Shown here: piece after piece, positions 51,768 through 60,745 of the stretch
How the letters are laid out: each line of letters begins with the position of its first letter
How positions within the stretch are numbered: the first letter of the stretch is position 1
Assembly: GCA_037201625.1 (NCBI GenBank)
Contig: JBBCGR010000001.1
Span: 682,001 to 746,000, forward strand
DNA length: 64,000 nucleotides
Source: JAMXLO01 sp037201625
GTDB taxonomy: Bacteria > Pseudomonadota > Alphaproteobacteria > Acetobacterales > Acetobacteraceae
Reading direction: 5' to 3'
Notes under the pieces: generated by a model
What the model was told of the DNA's origin: nothing
Seen by the model: the letters and a program-made list of their open reading frames with translations, nothing else
The model's database searches: none
Position numbers and translations under genes: made by a program

Positions 51768-52511
51768 TCAGATCGCGATGGCACCTCCATCCACGTGGAT
51801 TTCCGACCCGGTGATGTACGACGCTTCGTCGGACGCCAGGAACAGCACGGCATACGCGACCTCATCCACCTCGCCCGGGCGGCGCATCGGGATCACGCGC
51901 ATCCGCTCGGCGCGGATCGCGGGATCGGCGGTGCGGCCCGACGTGCGCATCGCCGGCATGATGCCGGGATGCACCGAGTTGCAGCGGATCCCGTCCTTTG
52001 CGTGCTGCACCGCGACGGACTTGGTCATCAGCCGCACCGCCGCCTTGGAGGCGTTGTACGCCATGTGCACGTGCTCGCTGCCGATGATGCCGGCGATCGA
52101 GGACAGGTTCACGATCGAGCCGCCGCCGTTCGCCCGCATCGCGGCGACGGCGTGCTTGATGCCGTAGAACACGCCCGTGGCGTTGATCGCCATGATGCGG
52201 TGCCAGGCATCGGTGCTGTAGAAGTCCTGTTCGGCGCTGCCCGACACGCCGGCATTGTTTACCAGCACGTCCAGCCTGCCGAAGCGGGCCATGGTGGTGG
52301 CGACCACGGCCGCCCAGTCGTCTTCGCGCGTGACGTCGAGATTCTCGAAGCTGGCGGCAGGGCCGATCGCATCGGCCACCTGCCGCCCCTCATGCTCCAG
52401 CACATCGGCGATCACGACCGTGGCGCCCTCACGCGCGAACATCCGCGCGGTCGCGGCGCCCATGCCCGATGCGGCACCGGAAATGATGGCGACCTTGCCG
52501 GCCAGTCTCAT
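51768..52511 (-). CDS. Short-chain dehydrogenase/reductase (SDR)
   Basis: 247 residues. Rossmann motif ISGAASGMGAATARMFA (~9-25), LVNNAGVSG, catalytic Ser in SIVNLSSIAG and YxxxK in MAYNASKAAV. C-terminal GSEIHVDGGAIAI is typical. It oxidises or reduces an alcohol/ketone with NAD(P). GGAGG precedes the ATG. Divergent from the TauD-type gene with a 148-bp gap. Neighbouring catabolic enzymes suggest a degradation pathway, substrate unknown. Confidence 0.9.
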   Translation of the reverse strand: MRLAGKVAIISGAASGMGAATARMFAREGATVVIADVLEHEGRQVADAIGPAASFENLDVTREDDWAAVVATTMARFGRLDVLVNNAGVSGSAEQDFYSTDAWHRIMAINATGVFYGIKHAVAAMRANGGGSIVNLSSIAGIIGSEHVHMAYNASKAAVRLMTKSVAVQHAKDGIRCNSVHPGIMPAMRTSGRTADPAIRAERMRVIPMRRPGEVDEVAYAVLFLASDEASYITGSEIHVDGGAIAI

Positions 52512-52659
52512 GGCATCCTCCCTTGCTGTATTTTCCCCGACGTTGCCATGCTGGCGGCAGGGACGGAAGCGGCACCCGGGCCGGCATGGCCACGGCATGG
52601 TCTTGACCGTGGATGCGGGCGGGCCGATTGAAAACGGGATGTGTGGAGGAGACAGCAAG

Positions 52660-53679
52660 GTGGCGCCCTATCGGAACGTGATCACCACGCCGGCGGCGTG
52701 GACCAACCGCAGCATCGGCGGCAAGGCCGGCCTGACGCAGCACCTCACGCCGGCGCAGCTTGCCGCATTCGACGCGGCTCTGGCGCGCACACGGCACAAG
52801 GGGCCGCAGGAGGCGACGCGCGACGATTTCGACCATCCGGAGATCGAGGCGCTGGCCGCCGGCCTGGACGACACGATCCGGCACGGCCGTGGCGCGGTGC
52901 TGCTGTCCGGCGTGTCGCGCGCGACGCACAGCGAAGAGGACATGGAGCGCATCTACTGGGGCATCGGCGTCAGCCTCGGCGAGCCCGCCGTGCAGAGCAT
53001 GCTCGGCGACCGTCTCGGCCATGTGCAGCACGTGAAGGACGATCCCGTGGCGCGCGGCTACCGCAGCAACGAGGAACTGACGCCGCACACCGATTCCTAT
53101 CGGATGGTCGGGCTGATGTGCCTGCAGAAGGCCGAGACCGGCGGGCTGAGCCGGATCGTCAGCAGCCTGGCGATCCACAACGAACTCATGGCGACCCGGC
53201 CGGACCTGCTGGAGGTGCTGTACGAGGGCTATTACTACGCGGTCGCGGAGGCGCAGTTCTCCAGCAAGCCGGTCACCGACTTCAAGATCCCGGTGTTCTG
53301 CTGCATCGACGGCATGGTGAGCTGCAACTTCGTGCGCACGTTCATGCACCAGGCCGCGAAGCTGCGCGGCGAGCCGCTGCCGCCGAAGCTTGCCGAGGCG
53401 ATCGACACGATGAATTCGATAGCGGAACGTGACGATGTGGGGATCCAGTTCATGCTGGAGCCCGGCGAGATGCTGCTGTGGCACAATTTCCAGATGCTGC
53501 ACGCTCGCGGCGCCTATCAGGACTCGCCGCAGCACACGCGCCATCTGCTGCGGCTGTGGCTCAAGATCGAGAACGACCGGCCGATCTGCGACGAGATCCT
53601 GGAGCGGGCGAAGATCTACGAGCGCGTGCATCATGAACGCTCCGGCCGCGTGCCGGAGAGCGTGCTGGCCGGAGCCTGA
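52660..53679 (+). CDS. TauD/TfdA-family Fe(II)/2-oxoglutarate-dependent dioxygenase-like protein
   Basis: 339 residues from the GTG at 52660 (GGAGGAG 9 nt upstream; an in-frame ATG at 52639 is an alternative). The iron-binding facial triad is suggested by LTPHTDSYRMV (His143, Asp145) and RHLLRLWLK (His295); a late Arg for 2-oxoglutarate lies in LLRLW. The body FEPGEMLLWHNFQMLHARGA-like region is present (MLEPGEMLLWHNFQMLHARG). Substrate unknown. Followed 82 bp later by two acyl-CoA dehydrogenases, with a hairpin at 53694 between. Confidence 0.82.
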   Translation: MAPYRNVITTPAAWTNRSIGGKAGLTQHLTPAQLAAFDAALARTRHKGPQEATRDDFDHPEIEALAAGLDDTIRHGRGAVLLSGVSRATHSEEDMERIYWGIGVSLGEPAVQSMLGDRLGHVQHVKDDPVARGYRSNEELTPHTDSYRMVGLMCLQKAETGGLSRIVSSLAIHNELMATRPDLLEVLYEGYYYAVAEAQFSSKPVTDFKIPVFCCIDGMVSCNFVRTFMHQAAKLRGEPLPPKLAEAIDTMNSIAERDDVGIQFMLEPGEMLLWHNFQMLHARGAYQDSPQHTRHLLRLWLKIENDRPICDEILERAKIYERVHHERSGRVPESVLAGA

Positions 53680-53693
53680 CGCGCGCCGACGGT

Positions 53694-53717
53694 CATGGCC
53701 GGCACGGTCCGGCCATG
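53694..53717. terminator. Short perfect hairpin between dioxygenase and acyl-CoA dehydrogenase
   Basis: CATGGCCGG (53694-53702) pairs with CCGGCCATG (53709-53717) around a 6-nt loop. It follows the dioxygenase stop by 15 nt and could end or attenuate transcription before the acyl-CoA dehydrogenase genes. There is no T-run. Confidence 0.4.
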
Positions 53718-53760
53718 CGAGTCTTCTGTTGGGATCAGGCGTTTTTGTTGGGACAGGGTC

Positions 53761-54867
53761 ATGCAGTTCAGCTTCACTGCCGAGCAGGAGGAGTTCCGCT
53801 CCGTCCTGCGTCGGTTCCTCGAGGAGAAGTCGCCGACGACGACGGTGCGGCGGCTGATGGAGACCGAGGCAGGATGGGACCGTGAGGGCTGGCGCGAACT
53901 CAACCAGCAACTCGGCCTGACCGCCGTGCACATCCCCGAGGCCTATGGCGGCCAGGGCTTCGGCTTCGTCGAGCTTGGCATCGTGCTGGAGGAGATGGGG
54001 CGCGCGCTGCTGTGCGCCCCGTATTTCGCCTCCACCGTGCTGGCGGCGACCGCGATCATGAATGCCGGCACCGAGACGCAGAAGCGCGACCTGCTGCCGG
54101 GCATCGCAGCGGGCGACACCATCGCCACGCTCGCCTTCACCGAGCCGAATGGAAGCTGGGATGCCGATGGCATCGCGATGACGGCGAGTGCCGCGCACAG
54201 GCTCGACGGGGTGAAGAGCTTCGTGGTGGACGGCCACACGGCGGACCTGATCGTCGTGGTGGCCAGGAGCGCGCAGGGTCTGTCGTTCTATACCGTGGCG
54301 GGCGATGCGCCGGGCCTCACGCGGCGCGCATTGCAGGTGATGGACCCGACCCGCAAGCTCGCGCGGCTCGAATTCGCCGGGGTGGCCGCGACGCCGCTCG
54401 GCGAGCCGGGCCATGGCGCCGCACCGTTCGCGCGCACCATGATGCAGGCCGCGGTGTGCCTCGCCAATGAGATGGTGGGCGGCGCGGAGCGGCTGCGCCA
54501 GTCGGCGCTGGACTACGCCAATCTGCGGGTGCAGTTCGGCCGCGCCATCGCCTCCTTCCAGTCGATGAAGCACAAGCAGGCGGACATGCTGGCGGACGTG
54601 GAACTGGCGAAGTCGGCGGCCTATGCGGCGGCATCGGCGGCGGCGGAGGACGATGCCGATCTGCCGGCGATCGCGTCGCTGGCGAAGGCGTGCGCGTCGG
54701 ATGCGTATATGCAGACGGCCATACATACGATCCAGATCCACGGCGGCATCGGCTTCACGTGGGACAATGACACGCATCTTTGGTTCAAGCGGGCCAAGAG
54801 TTCCGAGGTGTTCCTGGGTGATCCGGCGTACCACCGTGAACTGATGATGCGGGCCTGGGGGGAATGA
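53761..54867 (+). CDS. Acyl-CoA dehydrogenase (first of a pair)
   Basis: 368 residues. Family marks are FSFTAEQEEFRSVLRRFLEE, IPEAYGGQGFGFVELGIVLE, LAFTEPNGSWDADGIAMTAS, RVQFGRAIASFQSMKHKQAD and IHGGIGFTWDNDTHLWFKRA. The shape resembles the short FadE/CaiA-like members that often work as heterodimers with a neighbour. The adjacent gene overlaps by four bases and is a longer acyl-CoA dehydrogenase, so an alpha2beta2-type enzyme acting on an unusual CoA ester (for example a sterol side chain or aromatic-type acid) is plausible. Confidence 0.88.
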   Translation: MQFSFTAEQEEFRSVLRRFLEEKSPTTTVRRLMETEAGWDREGWRELNQQLGLTAVHIPEAYGGQGFGFVELGIVLEEMGRALLCAPYFASTVLAATAIMNAGTETQKRDLLPGIAAGDTIATLAFTEPNGSWDADGIAMTASAAHRLDGVKSFVVDGHTADLIVVVARSAQGLSFYTVAGDAPGLTRRALQVMDPTRKLARLEFAGVAATPLGEPGHGAAPFARTMMQAAVCLANEMVGGAERLRQSALDYANLRVQFGRAIASFQSMKHKQADMLADVELAKSAAYAAASAAAEDDADLPAIASLAKACASDAYMQTAIHTIQIHGGIGFTWDNDTHLWFKRAKSSEVFLGDPAYHRELMMRAWGE

Positions 54868-56126
54868 CGATGAGCGAACCGACCGAGGCCTCGGTCCGTG
54901 CCGAGGCGCGCGCGTGGCTGGAGGCGAATTTCGATCCGGACCTTGGGCTGGTGGAGTGGCGCAACCGGCTGATCGACAGCGGCTGGGGCGTGCCGTCCTG
55001 GCCGAAGGACTGGTTCGGCCGCGCGTTGCCGATGGCGCTCGAGATGGTGGTCGAGGAGGAGATGCAGCGCATCGGCGCGGTGGGCGTGGCCAAGACCGGC
55101 ATTCGCCGGCTGGCCGCGGCGACCTTGCTGGTGCACGGCACCGACGCGCAGAAGGCGAAGTGGCTGCGGCGCAGCCTGACCGGCGAGGACACCTGGTGCC
55201 AGTTGTTCTCCGAGCCCGGCTCGGGATCGGACCTGGCCGGTGCCACGACGCGGGCCGAGTTCAAGGGCAATCGCTGGCTGATCAACGGCCAGAAGGTGTG
55301 GACCACGTCCGCGCACCACGCCGACTGGGGGTTGTTACTTGCGCGCACCGACTGGGACAGGCCGAAGCACCAGGGGCTGTCGTATTTCATCCTGGATATC
55401 CACCAGCCCGGCGTGCAGGTGCATCCGCTGCGGCAGATGAACGGGCATGCCTCTTTCAACCAGGTGTTCTTCACCGACGCCGAGGTGCCGCCGGAGAACC
55501 TGCTGTCCGAGGTTGGCCGCGGCTGGGCGGTGGCGACCACGACGCTGATGCACGAGCGGCGCGGCGCCGATGGGATCCGCACCTGGGGCATGGCCTCCGA
55601 CCGGCCTGGCCGCGTCTATGAGGAGGAGCGCGCCGAGACCGCCACGGTGATGGAGCCCTACAAGTGGTATCCGCAGCGGGCCGGGCGGGTCGACCTCGTG
55701 CTCGAGCGCGCCAAGGCGACCGGACGCATCGCCGATCCCGTGGTGCGCCAGGAGATCGCCAGGCTGCTGACGCTGTCGAAGGCGGCGGAATGGACCGCAC
55801 GGCGGGCGCGGGCGGCGCAGATGCAGGGACGGCCGCAGGGGCCGGAGGGATCGCTGGGCAAGCTGGTATCCAGCCACGTGGCGCGCGCCGCGGCCCATGT
55901 GCACACGCTGATCAGCGGGGCGGACGCGATGCTGACCGGCGAGGACGGGCCGATGGGCGGCGTGATCCCCGAGATCCTGGTCAGCGTGCCCGCCGGATCG
56001 ATCGCCGGCGGGACCGACGAGATCCAGCGCAACATCATCTCGGAGCGCGTGCTGGGGATGCCGAAGGAGCCGCGCACCGACAACGACCGCCCGTTCCGCG
56101 ACGTGCCGAAGAACCTGGTCGGGTAG
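54864..56126 (+). CDS. Acyl-CoA dehydrogenase (second of a pair)
   Basis: 420 residues, starting in an ATGA overlap with the first dehydrogenase. Marks are LFSEPGSGSDLAGATTRAEF, GQKVWTTSAHHADWGLLLAR, LRQMNGHASFNQVFFTDAEV and SIAGGTDEIQRNIISERVLG (C-terminal motif). Complete in length. Likely partner of the preceding protein in one complex; flavin-binding should be shared. Followed by a strong bidirectional hairpin. Confidence 0.9.
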   Translation: MTMSEPTEASVRAEARAWLEANFDPDLGLVEWRNRLIDSGWGVPSWPKDWFGRALPMALEMVVEEEMQRIGAVGVAKTGIRRLAAATLLVHGTDAQKAKWLRRSLTGEDTWCQLFSEPGSGSDLAGATTRAEFKGNRWLINGQKVWTTSAHHADWGLLLARTDWDRPKHQGLSYFILDIHQPGVQVHPLRQMNGHASFNQVFFTDAEVPPENLLSEVGRGWAVATTTLMHERRGADGIRTWGMASDRPGRVYEEERAETATVMEPYKWYPQRAGRVDLVLERAKATGRIADPVVRQEIARLLTLSKAAEWTARRARAAQMQGRPQGPEGSLGKLVSSHVARAAAHVHTLISGADAMLTGEDGPMGGVIPEILVSVPAGSIAGGTDEIQRNIISERVLGMPKEPRTDNDRPFRDVPKNLVG

Positions 56127-56160
56127 TTCCGGCGGTCACGCACAGTCCCACGCGTCGTGG

Positions 56161-56195
56161 CCCCGCGCGTCATGACCAGCGCATGACGCGCGGGG
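56161..56195. terminator. Perfect 14-bp hairpin, bidirectional terminator
   Basis: CCCCGCGCGTCATG (56161-56174) pairs with CATGACGCGCGGGG (56182-56195) around a 7-nt loop. It lies between the convergent ends of the acyl-CoA dehydrogenase (56126) and the aldolase (56257), so it can stop transcription from both sides. The GTCATG core is shared with the REP-like elements elsewhere in the window. Confidence 0.7.
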
Positions 56196-56256
56196 ACGGT
56201 CCGCTGACCGGTCAGCCGGCAAGGGCAGGACCCGAGGGACGGGTCCCCTTCCCGCC

Positions 56257-57153
56257 TCAGACCTTCACGGTCGATGCCTGGAAGATGTCATCGATCGATT
56301 TGCCCAGTGCGGCGTTGAACTCCTGGTCGCTCATGCCGTGCGTCAGCCCTTCCACCAGCGCACGCGAGAAGCTTGCGATCATGCCGTGGTTGGCGGCAAG
56401 CCGCTTGCAAGCATCGGCTCTGGTGTAGCCACCGGACAGCGCCACGACGCGGGCGATGCGAGGGTGCGCGATCAGGCCGGCATAGAGGTCGGGCACGTTC
56501 GGGATGGTCAGCTTCAGCATCACCTTGCGACCTTCCGGCACCGCATCGGCATGCTTCGCCAGTTCCTTGACCAGGATGGCCTCGGCGCCCGCCTTGTCGG
56601 GGCTCTTCACCGAAACCTCCGGCTCGATGATCGGCATCAGGCCGTGGCCGGCGATCTGTGCCGCGACCTCGAACTGCTGCGCGACGATGGCGGCGATGCC
56701 GTCGGGCGACGGCAGGTTGATGACCGAGCGCATCTTGGTGCCGAACACGCCGAGCTTCGCCGCACGGGTCAGCAGCGTGTCCAGGCCCGGGATCGGCTTC
56801 ATCAGGCTGACGCCGCTGTTCTCGGCCTCCAGGCCCTTGTCGACCTTCACGAAGGGCACCACGCCGCGTTCCTTCCACAGGAAGTCCGGCACCGGCTGGC
56901 TGCCGACATGCCCGTCCATGGTGCCTTCGAACAGGATGGCGGCGAGGACCTTGGCGCCGGTGAACGCAGGCGCCGTCATGATGCGCACGCGCATCGCGTG
57001 CATCAGGCCGAACATCTCGGCATCGCCGCTATAGGCGCTGTCCGGGATGCCGTAGAGGCGCAGCGCCCCGGGCGTCGAGCCGCCGCTCTGGTCCAGCGCG
57101 GCGATGAAGCCGCCCTTGCTGGAGATCTGCGTCATCATCCTGTCACTGTCCAT
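56257..57153 (-). CDS. Fructose-bisphosphate aldolase, class I
   Basis: 298 residues. It cleaves fructose 1,6-bisphosphate to two triose phosphates using a Schiff-base lysine. Marks are GGFIAALDQSGGSTPGALR, FEGTMDGHVGSQPVPDFLW, VPFVKVDKGLEAENSGV, the catalytic-type segment KMRSVINLP, LMPIIEPEVS and VMLKLTIPN. A last tail YTRADACKRLAANHGMIASF carries the phosphate region. I chose the ATG at 57153; a GTG nine bases earlier is possible. Alone, facing a 477-bp gap. Confidence 0.9.
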   Translation of the reverse strand: MDSDRMMTQISSKGGFIAALDQSGGSTPGALRLYGIPDSAYSGDAEMFGLMHAMRVRIMTAPAFTGAKVLAAILFEGTMDGHVGSQPVPDFLWKERGVVPFVKVDKGLEAENSGVSLMKPIPGLDTLLTRAAKLGVFGTKMRSVINLPSPDGIAAIVAQQFEVAAQIAGHGLMPIIEPEVSVKSPDKAGAEAILVKELAKHADAVPEGRKVMLKLTIPNVPDLYAGLIAHPRIARVVALSGGYTRADACKRLAANHGMIASFSRALVEGLTHGMSDQEFNAALGKSIDDIFQASTVKV

Positions 57154-57630
57154 GGTGGTCACCCTCGCTGTGTCGGCCTGCGGCCAGGGAAGCGCGGGCG
57201 ACCGCCGGCGGCAAGGGACATCCGTCGCGACCGGCCGATCGCCCGGAAGAATTGCGCGGGACGCCGGCCGGCGGGGTCACGCCAGGCCGCCGGGCGGAGC
57301 GCGCGCCTGCCGGTGCCGCCTAGGCCCTTGCCGATGCTGCTCTTGCCACCGACACTGCGGCCACAGCCGCACGCGCTGCATCCGGATGACACTGCGTATC
57401 CGGATTCCGCTTGGATAGAACCATCCCATCGCATATACATCGCGTGGTGATCCCGCCCGCGGGTCACATCGTCCGCGCAGCCCGATGCAGCGACCGCGCT
57501 CGCCACCGTGCCAGACGGCAAATTCAATGCAATTTCGAAAGACTGAGGCGACGCCTTCAGGAATGATCATTCCCGAATGGCGTGGGCAGTGGAATCCACG
57601 TCGTGTCACTTTCAAGGATCGGAGGAAGGT
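57154..57630. promoter_or_regulatory. Divergent intergenic region, no gene seen
   Basis: 477 bp between the aldolase and the small secreted-protein gene. It contains no convincing gene: frames crossing it are arginine-rich and lack ribosome sites. The central part, about 57400-57570, is somewhat AT-richer and probably carries the promoter of the rightward gene, but no clear box pair is visible. Confidence 0.4.
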
Positions 57631-58044
57631 ATGCGACGCGCATCACGAATCATGATGATGGCCGGAACGATCGTTGCGGGAATTTCCGCCAACGCCGCTG
57701 CACTCGAACTCACCCCGGGACGCGTGCTCGCGTTCCACTCGGAGCCGTCCGGCAACTGCCCCGGACTCGACTGGCACGTCGTGGTACGGGCTCACAACCA
57801 GTTGACCGGGCTGATCGCCTGGAACGACATGCAGGACGTCGTGAGGGTGCATGGCTCGACCGATGAATCCGGCCGCTTCCAGCTTGCGTTCACCCCGGTG
57901 GGCGGAAAGGGCGGGAAGGGCAGCGTCGTCGGCCAGTTCCCCGACCATAACGGCTGGCTGAGCGCCCGCGTGATGGGCGCCGGCTGCCCGTCGCAGGACG
58001 TCAACGTCGAGTGGTTCCGCACGCCGGGCTCCAACAACGGCTGA
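57631..58044 (+). CDS. Small secreted hypothetical protein
   Basis: 137 residues with GGAGGAAGGT just before the ATG. A signal peptide is clear (MRRASRIMMMAGTIVAGISA, cleavage after about Asn-Ala-Ala). The mature ~110 residues are beta-rich with two Cys (CPGLDWHVVVRAHN and GAGCPSQDVNVEWF) likely forming a disulfide. A GGKGGKGS glycine-lysine run lies in the middle. The family is not recognised. Stands alone, upstream of a REP-like element. Confidence 0.7.
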   Translation: MRRASRIMMMAGTIVAGISANAAALELTPGRVLAFHSEPSGNCPGLDWHVVVRAHNQLTGLIAWNDMQDVVRVHGSTDESGRFQLAFTPVGGKGGKGSVVGQFPDHNGWLSARVMGAGCPSQDVNVEWFRTPGSNNG

Positions 58045-58479
58045 CATCAGCCCGCCGACCGTGGCTCATCGCGTCATGACCGGTAGAGACCGGTCGTCCA
58101 CGTCCTTGCCGCTCGCTGCGACAACAGCCGTGGCTGGCATGGCCAGTCCATGCCATGACGAGATGGGTTGCGCCGACTGAGATCTGGTTCGGGCACGCTG
58201 GCCGACGGTGATTGCCGTCGGCCGGCGTGCTTGGACGATCCCGCTACATTCCGGTCTTGCAATATCGAAAATACGGCTGCCGGCCTGCGGGCGATGCGGA
58301 TTGCCGCGGCACGCCTGGCGCACCCGGCCATCTGCCGGCACGGGCGGGCGAGCCTCGCAATTTGCGAACCATTGCAGAATTTTCGGGGGTGACCAGAGTT
58401 TTAGAACTCTTCCTTGGTCCGGCCCGAAGCGACACCATACATCGCCGTCATCCCCCTGCAGGGCTGAAAGGCCATACGC
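58045..58479. repeat. Intergenic region with a REP-like element at 58070-58162
   Basis: The element begins CGCGTCATGACCGG, carries a CGTCCACGTCCTTG segment and ends TCCATGCCATGACGAG, matching the CATCGTCATG family of 4.6-17.9 kb although more diverged. From 58200 to 58470 there is no gene; the region is AT-richer near 58360-58440 and probably holds the promoter for the AraC-type regulator. Confidence 0.55.
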
Positions 58480-59475
58480 ATGAGCTTGATGATGGACTTG
58501 CCCCTCACCGGATCGCCCGGCATCGGGCCCGGTGTGCCGCTCCCCATCATCCACGAGGAACCAAGCTGGCTCGAGCGCCCGCCTGCATCGTTGCGCGGGC
58601 TGGCGTCGGGCATGTCCGCCTCCCGCTGGCGCGGCATACCGGAACCGGCATGCCGCGCCACATCGTCCATCGACCCGGCATGCCATGTGATCTCCGTGGC
58701 GCTCAGGACGATGAAGCTGACGGTGTCCGCGTCGGGCCGGACGGTCCATGAAGGCTGGCTGACGCCAGGCACGGTGAAGGTGCACCTGCCGGGCCAGGCG
58801 CTCGAGGCAACGTTCCTGGGTCCGTACGACGTCCTGCACCTGCACATGCCGAGCGAACTCCTCGCGCGGTGCATGGCCACCGGGCACGACGAGGAACGCG
58901 GGACGTGGGTGGAGATCACCGATTCCCCGATGGCGTCGGACCCGGTGGTCGACCGCCTGGTGCGGTCGCTCATCCGCTCCGACGGCCTGGGCGACGTCCT
59001 GGATCAGCTCCACGCCGAGAGCATCGCACTGGCGATCGTCGCAAGGGTGATCAGCAACTTTGCCAGGCGCGCCATGCCGGCCACAGCGCCGGCCGGCGCC
59101 GGGCTGGCGAAATGGCGGCTGCGGCGGTCGCTCGACTTCATCGAAACGCATCTCGCCGCATCGATCGGCCTGGCCGACATGGCGGCATCGGCCGGCATCT
59201 CGCGGATGCATTTCGCGGCGCAGTTCCGCGCGGCGATGGGCATCCGGCCGCACGACTATCTGCTGCGGCGGCGCATCGAGCGCGCCCAGGACATGCTGTC
59301 GACCTCGCGCCTGCCGCTGGCGGAGGTCGCGCTCGAGGTCGGTTTCAAGAGCCAGTCGCACTTCACCACGGTGTTCACCAAGCTGGTTGGCGAAACCCCC
59401 AGGAACTGGCGGCAACGAACGCGCGCGGACGCGGCGGCGACCGGCACCGGATCGGCGATTTCGCGCATGGCCTGA
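58480..59475 (+). CDS. AraC-family transcriptional regulator
   Basis: 331 residues. The C-terminal ~100 residues are the double helix-turn-helix of the AraC family (FIETHLAASIGLADMAASAG, DYLLRRRIERAQDMLSTSR, PLAEVALEVGFKSQSHFTTV, FTKLVGETPRNWRQR). The N-terminal part (~60-180) is a small effector-binding-like domain with a short cupin-like strand series. It ends 97 bp before the RND efflux genes and in the same direction, so it is a natural candidate to control them; drug or solvent sensing is inference. Confidence 0.85.
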   Translation: MSLMMDLPLTGSPGIGPGVPLPIIHEEPSWLERPPASLRGLASGMSASRWRGIPEPACRATSSIDPACHVISVALRTMKLTVSASGRTVHEGWLTPGTVKVHLPGQALEATFLGPYDVLHLHMPSELLARCMATGHDEERGTWVEITDSPMASDPVVDRLVRSLIRSDGLGDVLDQLHAESIALAIVARVISNFARRAMPATAPAGAGLAKWRLRRSLDFIETHLAASIGLADMAASAGISRMHFAAQFRAAMGIRPHDYLLRRRIERAQDMLSTSRLPLAEVALEVGFKSQSHFTTVFTKLVGETPRNWRQRTRADAAATGTGSAISRMA

Positions 59476-59572
59476 GGCAAATCGCAGCCAGACGCGACCA
59501 GACACGGCAGGCGGCGCGCTCGTATCTGCGGGCCTGGCAAAGAACGCCACACGATACCGGAGGACGATGCCC

Positions 59573-60745
59573 ATGGCATGCCGCACGTGCATCATCATCG
59601 GCGTCGTGGCCGTGGTCGCCGGCGCCGGCATCGCCGGCTGGCAGATCAATGCGCAGCCCACGCAACCGGCCGCCGCACCGGCCGTCCCCGCCGTGCCCGT
59701 GGTGGCAACGAAGGTCCAGGTCTCCGACATGCCGATCGTCAAGACCGGCCTCGGCACCGTCGTTGCCTACAACACGGTCGCGGTCCACGCACAGGTGACC
59801 GGAACGATCGAGAAGGTCGGCTTCATCGAGGGGCAGGAGGTGCATCCGGGCAGCCTGATCGTGCAACTCGATCCGCGGCCGTACCAGGCGATGCTGCAAC
59901 AAGCCGAGGCCAATCTGGCGCGCGACCAGGCGCATCTCACCAACGCGCAGGCGAACCTCGCCCGCTATGTCCCGCTGCAGAAGAACGGCTTTGCCACCGA
60001 GCAGCAGGTCAGCGACCAGACCGCATCCGTCGCCGAACAGCAGGCCGCCGTCGTTGCGGACAAGGCGGCCATCGACAATGCGCAGACACAGCTCAGCTAC
60101 ACCACGATCACCTCGCCGATCGATGGCGTGACGGGAATCCTGGGCGTCGACATCGGCAACATCGTGCAGCCGACCGATACCAAGCCGATCGTCACCATCA
60201 CGCAGATCCAGCCGATCTCGGTGGTGTTCACGCTGCCGCAGAACGACGTTCCCGCGGTACTGGCGGCGATGGCGAAGGGGCCGCTGCAGGCGATCGCCTA
60301 TTCGCAGGATGCCAGCAAGGAACTGGCAACCGGCACGCTGCTGCTGGTGAACAACATGATCAGCCCTACCTCCGGCACGGTGGACCTCAAGGCCACTTTC
60401 CCCAACCAGGGCCGCATGCTGTGGCCGGGCGAATACGTCACCGTCCGCCTGGTCCTGGAGGTACGGCACAATGCGCTCAGTGTGCCGCTCACCGCGCTGC
60501 AGCAGGGCCAGAACGGCTCCCTGGTGTTCGTCGTCGGACCGGACGACACCGTCCAGACGCGCGCGGTGAGCGTTGCGGAAACGCTGAATGGCCGGGCGCT
60601 GATCGACCAAGGGCTGCAGGCCGGCGACACCGTCGTCACCGCCGGCCAGTACCGGCTCAACGAGGGCACCAAGGTCGTCCTGGTGGCGCCGAACGATCCG
60701 CACCTGCAAACCTCCACGCCGGCTACGCAGGGGATGCTGCAGTGA
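59573..60745 (+). CDS. RND efflux periplasmic adaptor (HlyD/MdtA-like)
   Basis: 390 residues. N-terminal membrane helix (TCIIIGVVAVVAGAGIAGW), then lipoyl-hybrid halves (VTGTIEKVGFIEGQEVHPGS and SYTTITSPIDGVTGILGVDI) flanking a helical hairpin with AEANLARDQAHLTNAQANLA. Matches MdtA/AcrA-type fusion proteins; the protein bridges the inner-membrane pump with an outer-membrane channel. The ATG at 59573 is preferred over 59567 because GGAGG is 9 rather than 3 nt upstream. GTGA overlap with the pump gene. Confidence 0.9.
   Translation: MACRTCIIIGVVAVVAGAGIAGWQINAQPTQPAAAPAVPAVPVVATKVQVSDMPIVKTGLGTVVAYNTVAVHAQVTGTIEKVGFIEGQEVHPGSLIVQLDPRPYQAMLQQAEANLARDQAHLTNAQANLARYVPLQKNGFATEQQVSDQTASVAEQQAAVVADKAAIDNAQTQLSYTTITSPIDGVTGILGVDIGNIVQPTDTKPIVTITQIQPISVVFTLPQNDVPAVLAAMAKGPLQAIAYSQDASKELATGTLLLVNNMISPTSGTVDLKATFPNQGRMLWPGEYVTVRLVLEVRHNALSVPLTALQQGQNGSLVFVVGPDDTVQTRAVSVAETLNGRALIDQGLQAGDTVVTAGQYRLNEGTKVVLVAPNDPHLQTSTPATQGMLQ

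Noticed and set aside
52429..54834. Leftward open frame of 801 codons
   Set aside because: It is antisense to the dioxygenase and acyl-CoA dehydrogenase, which have clear family motifs.
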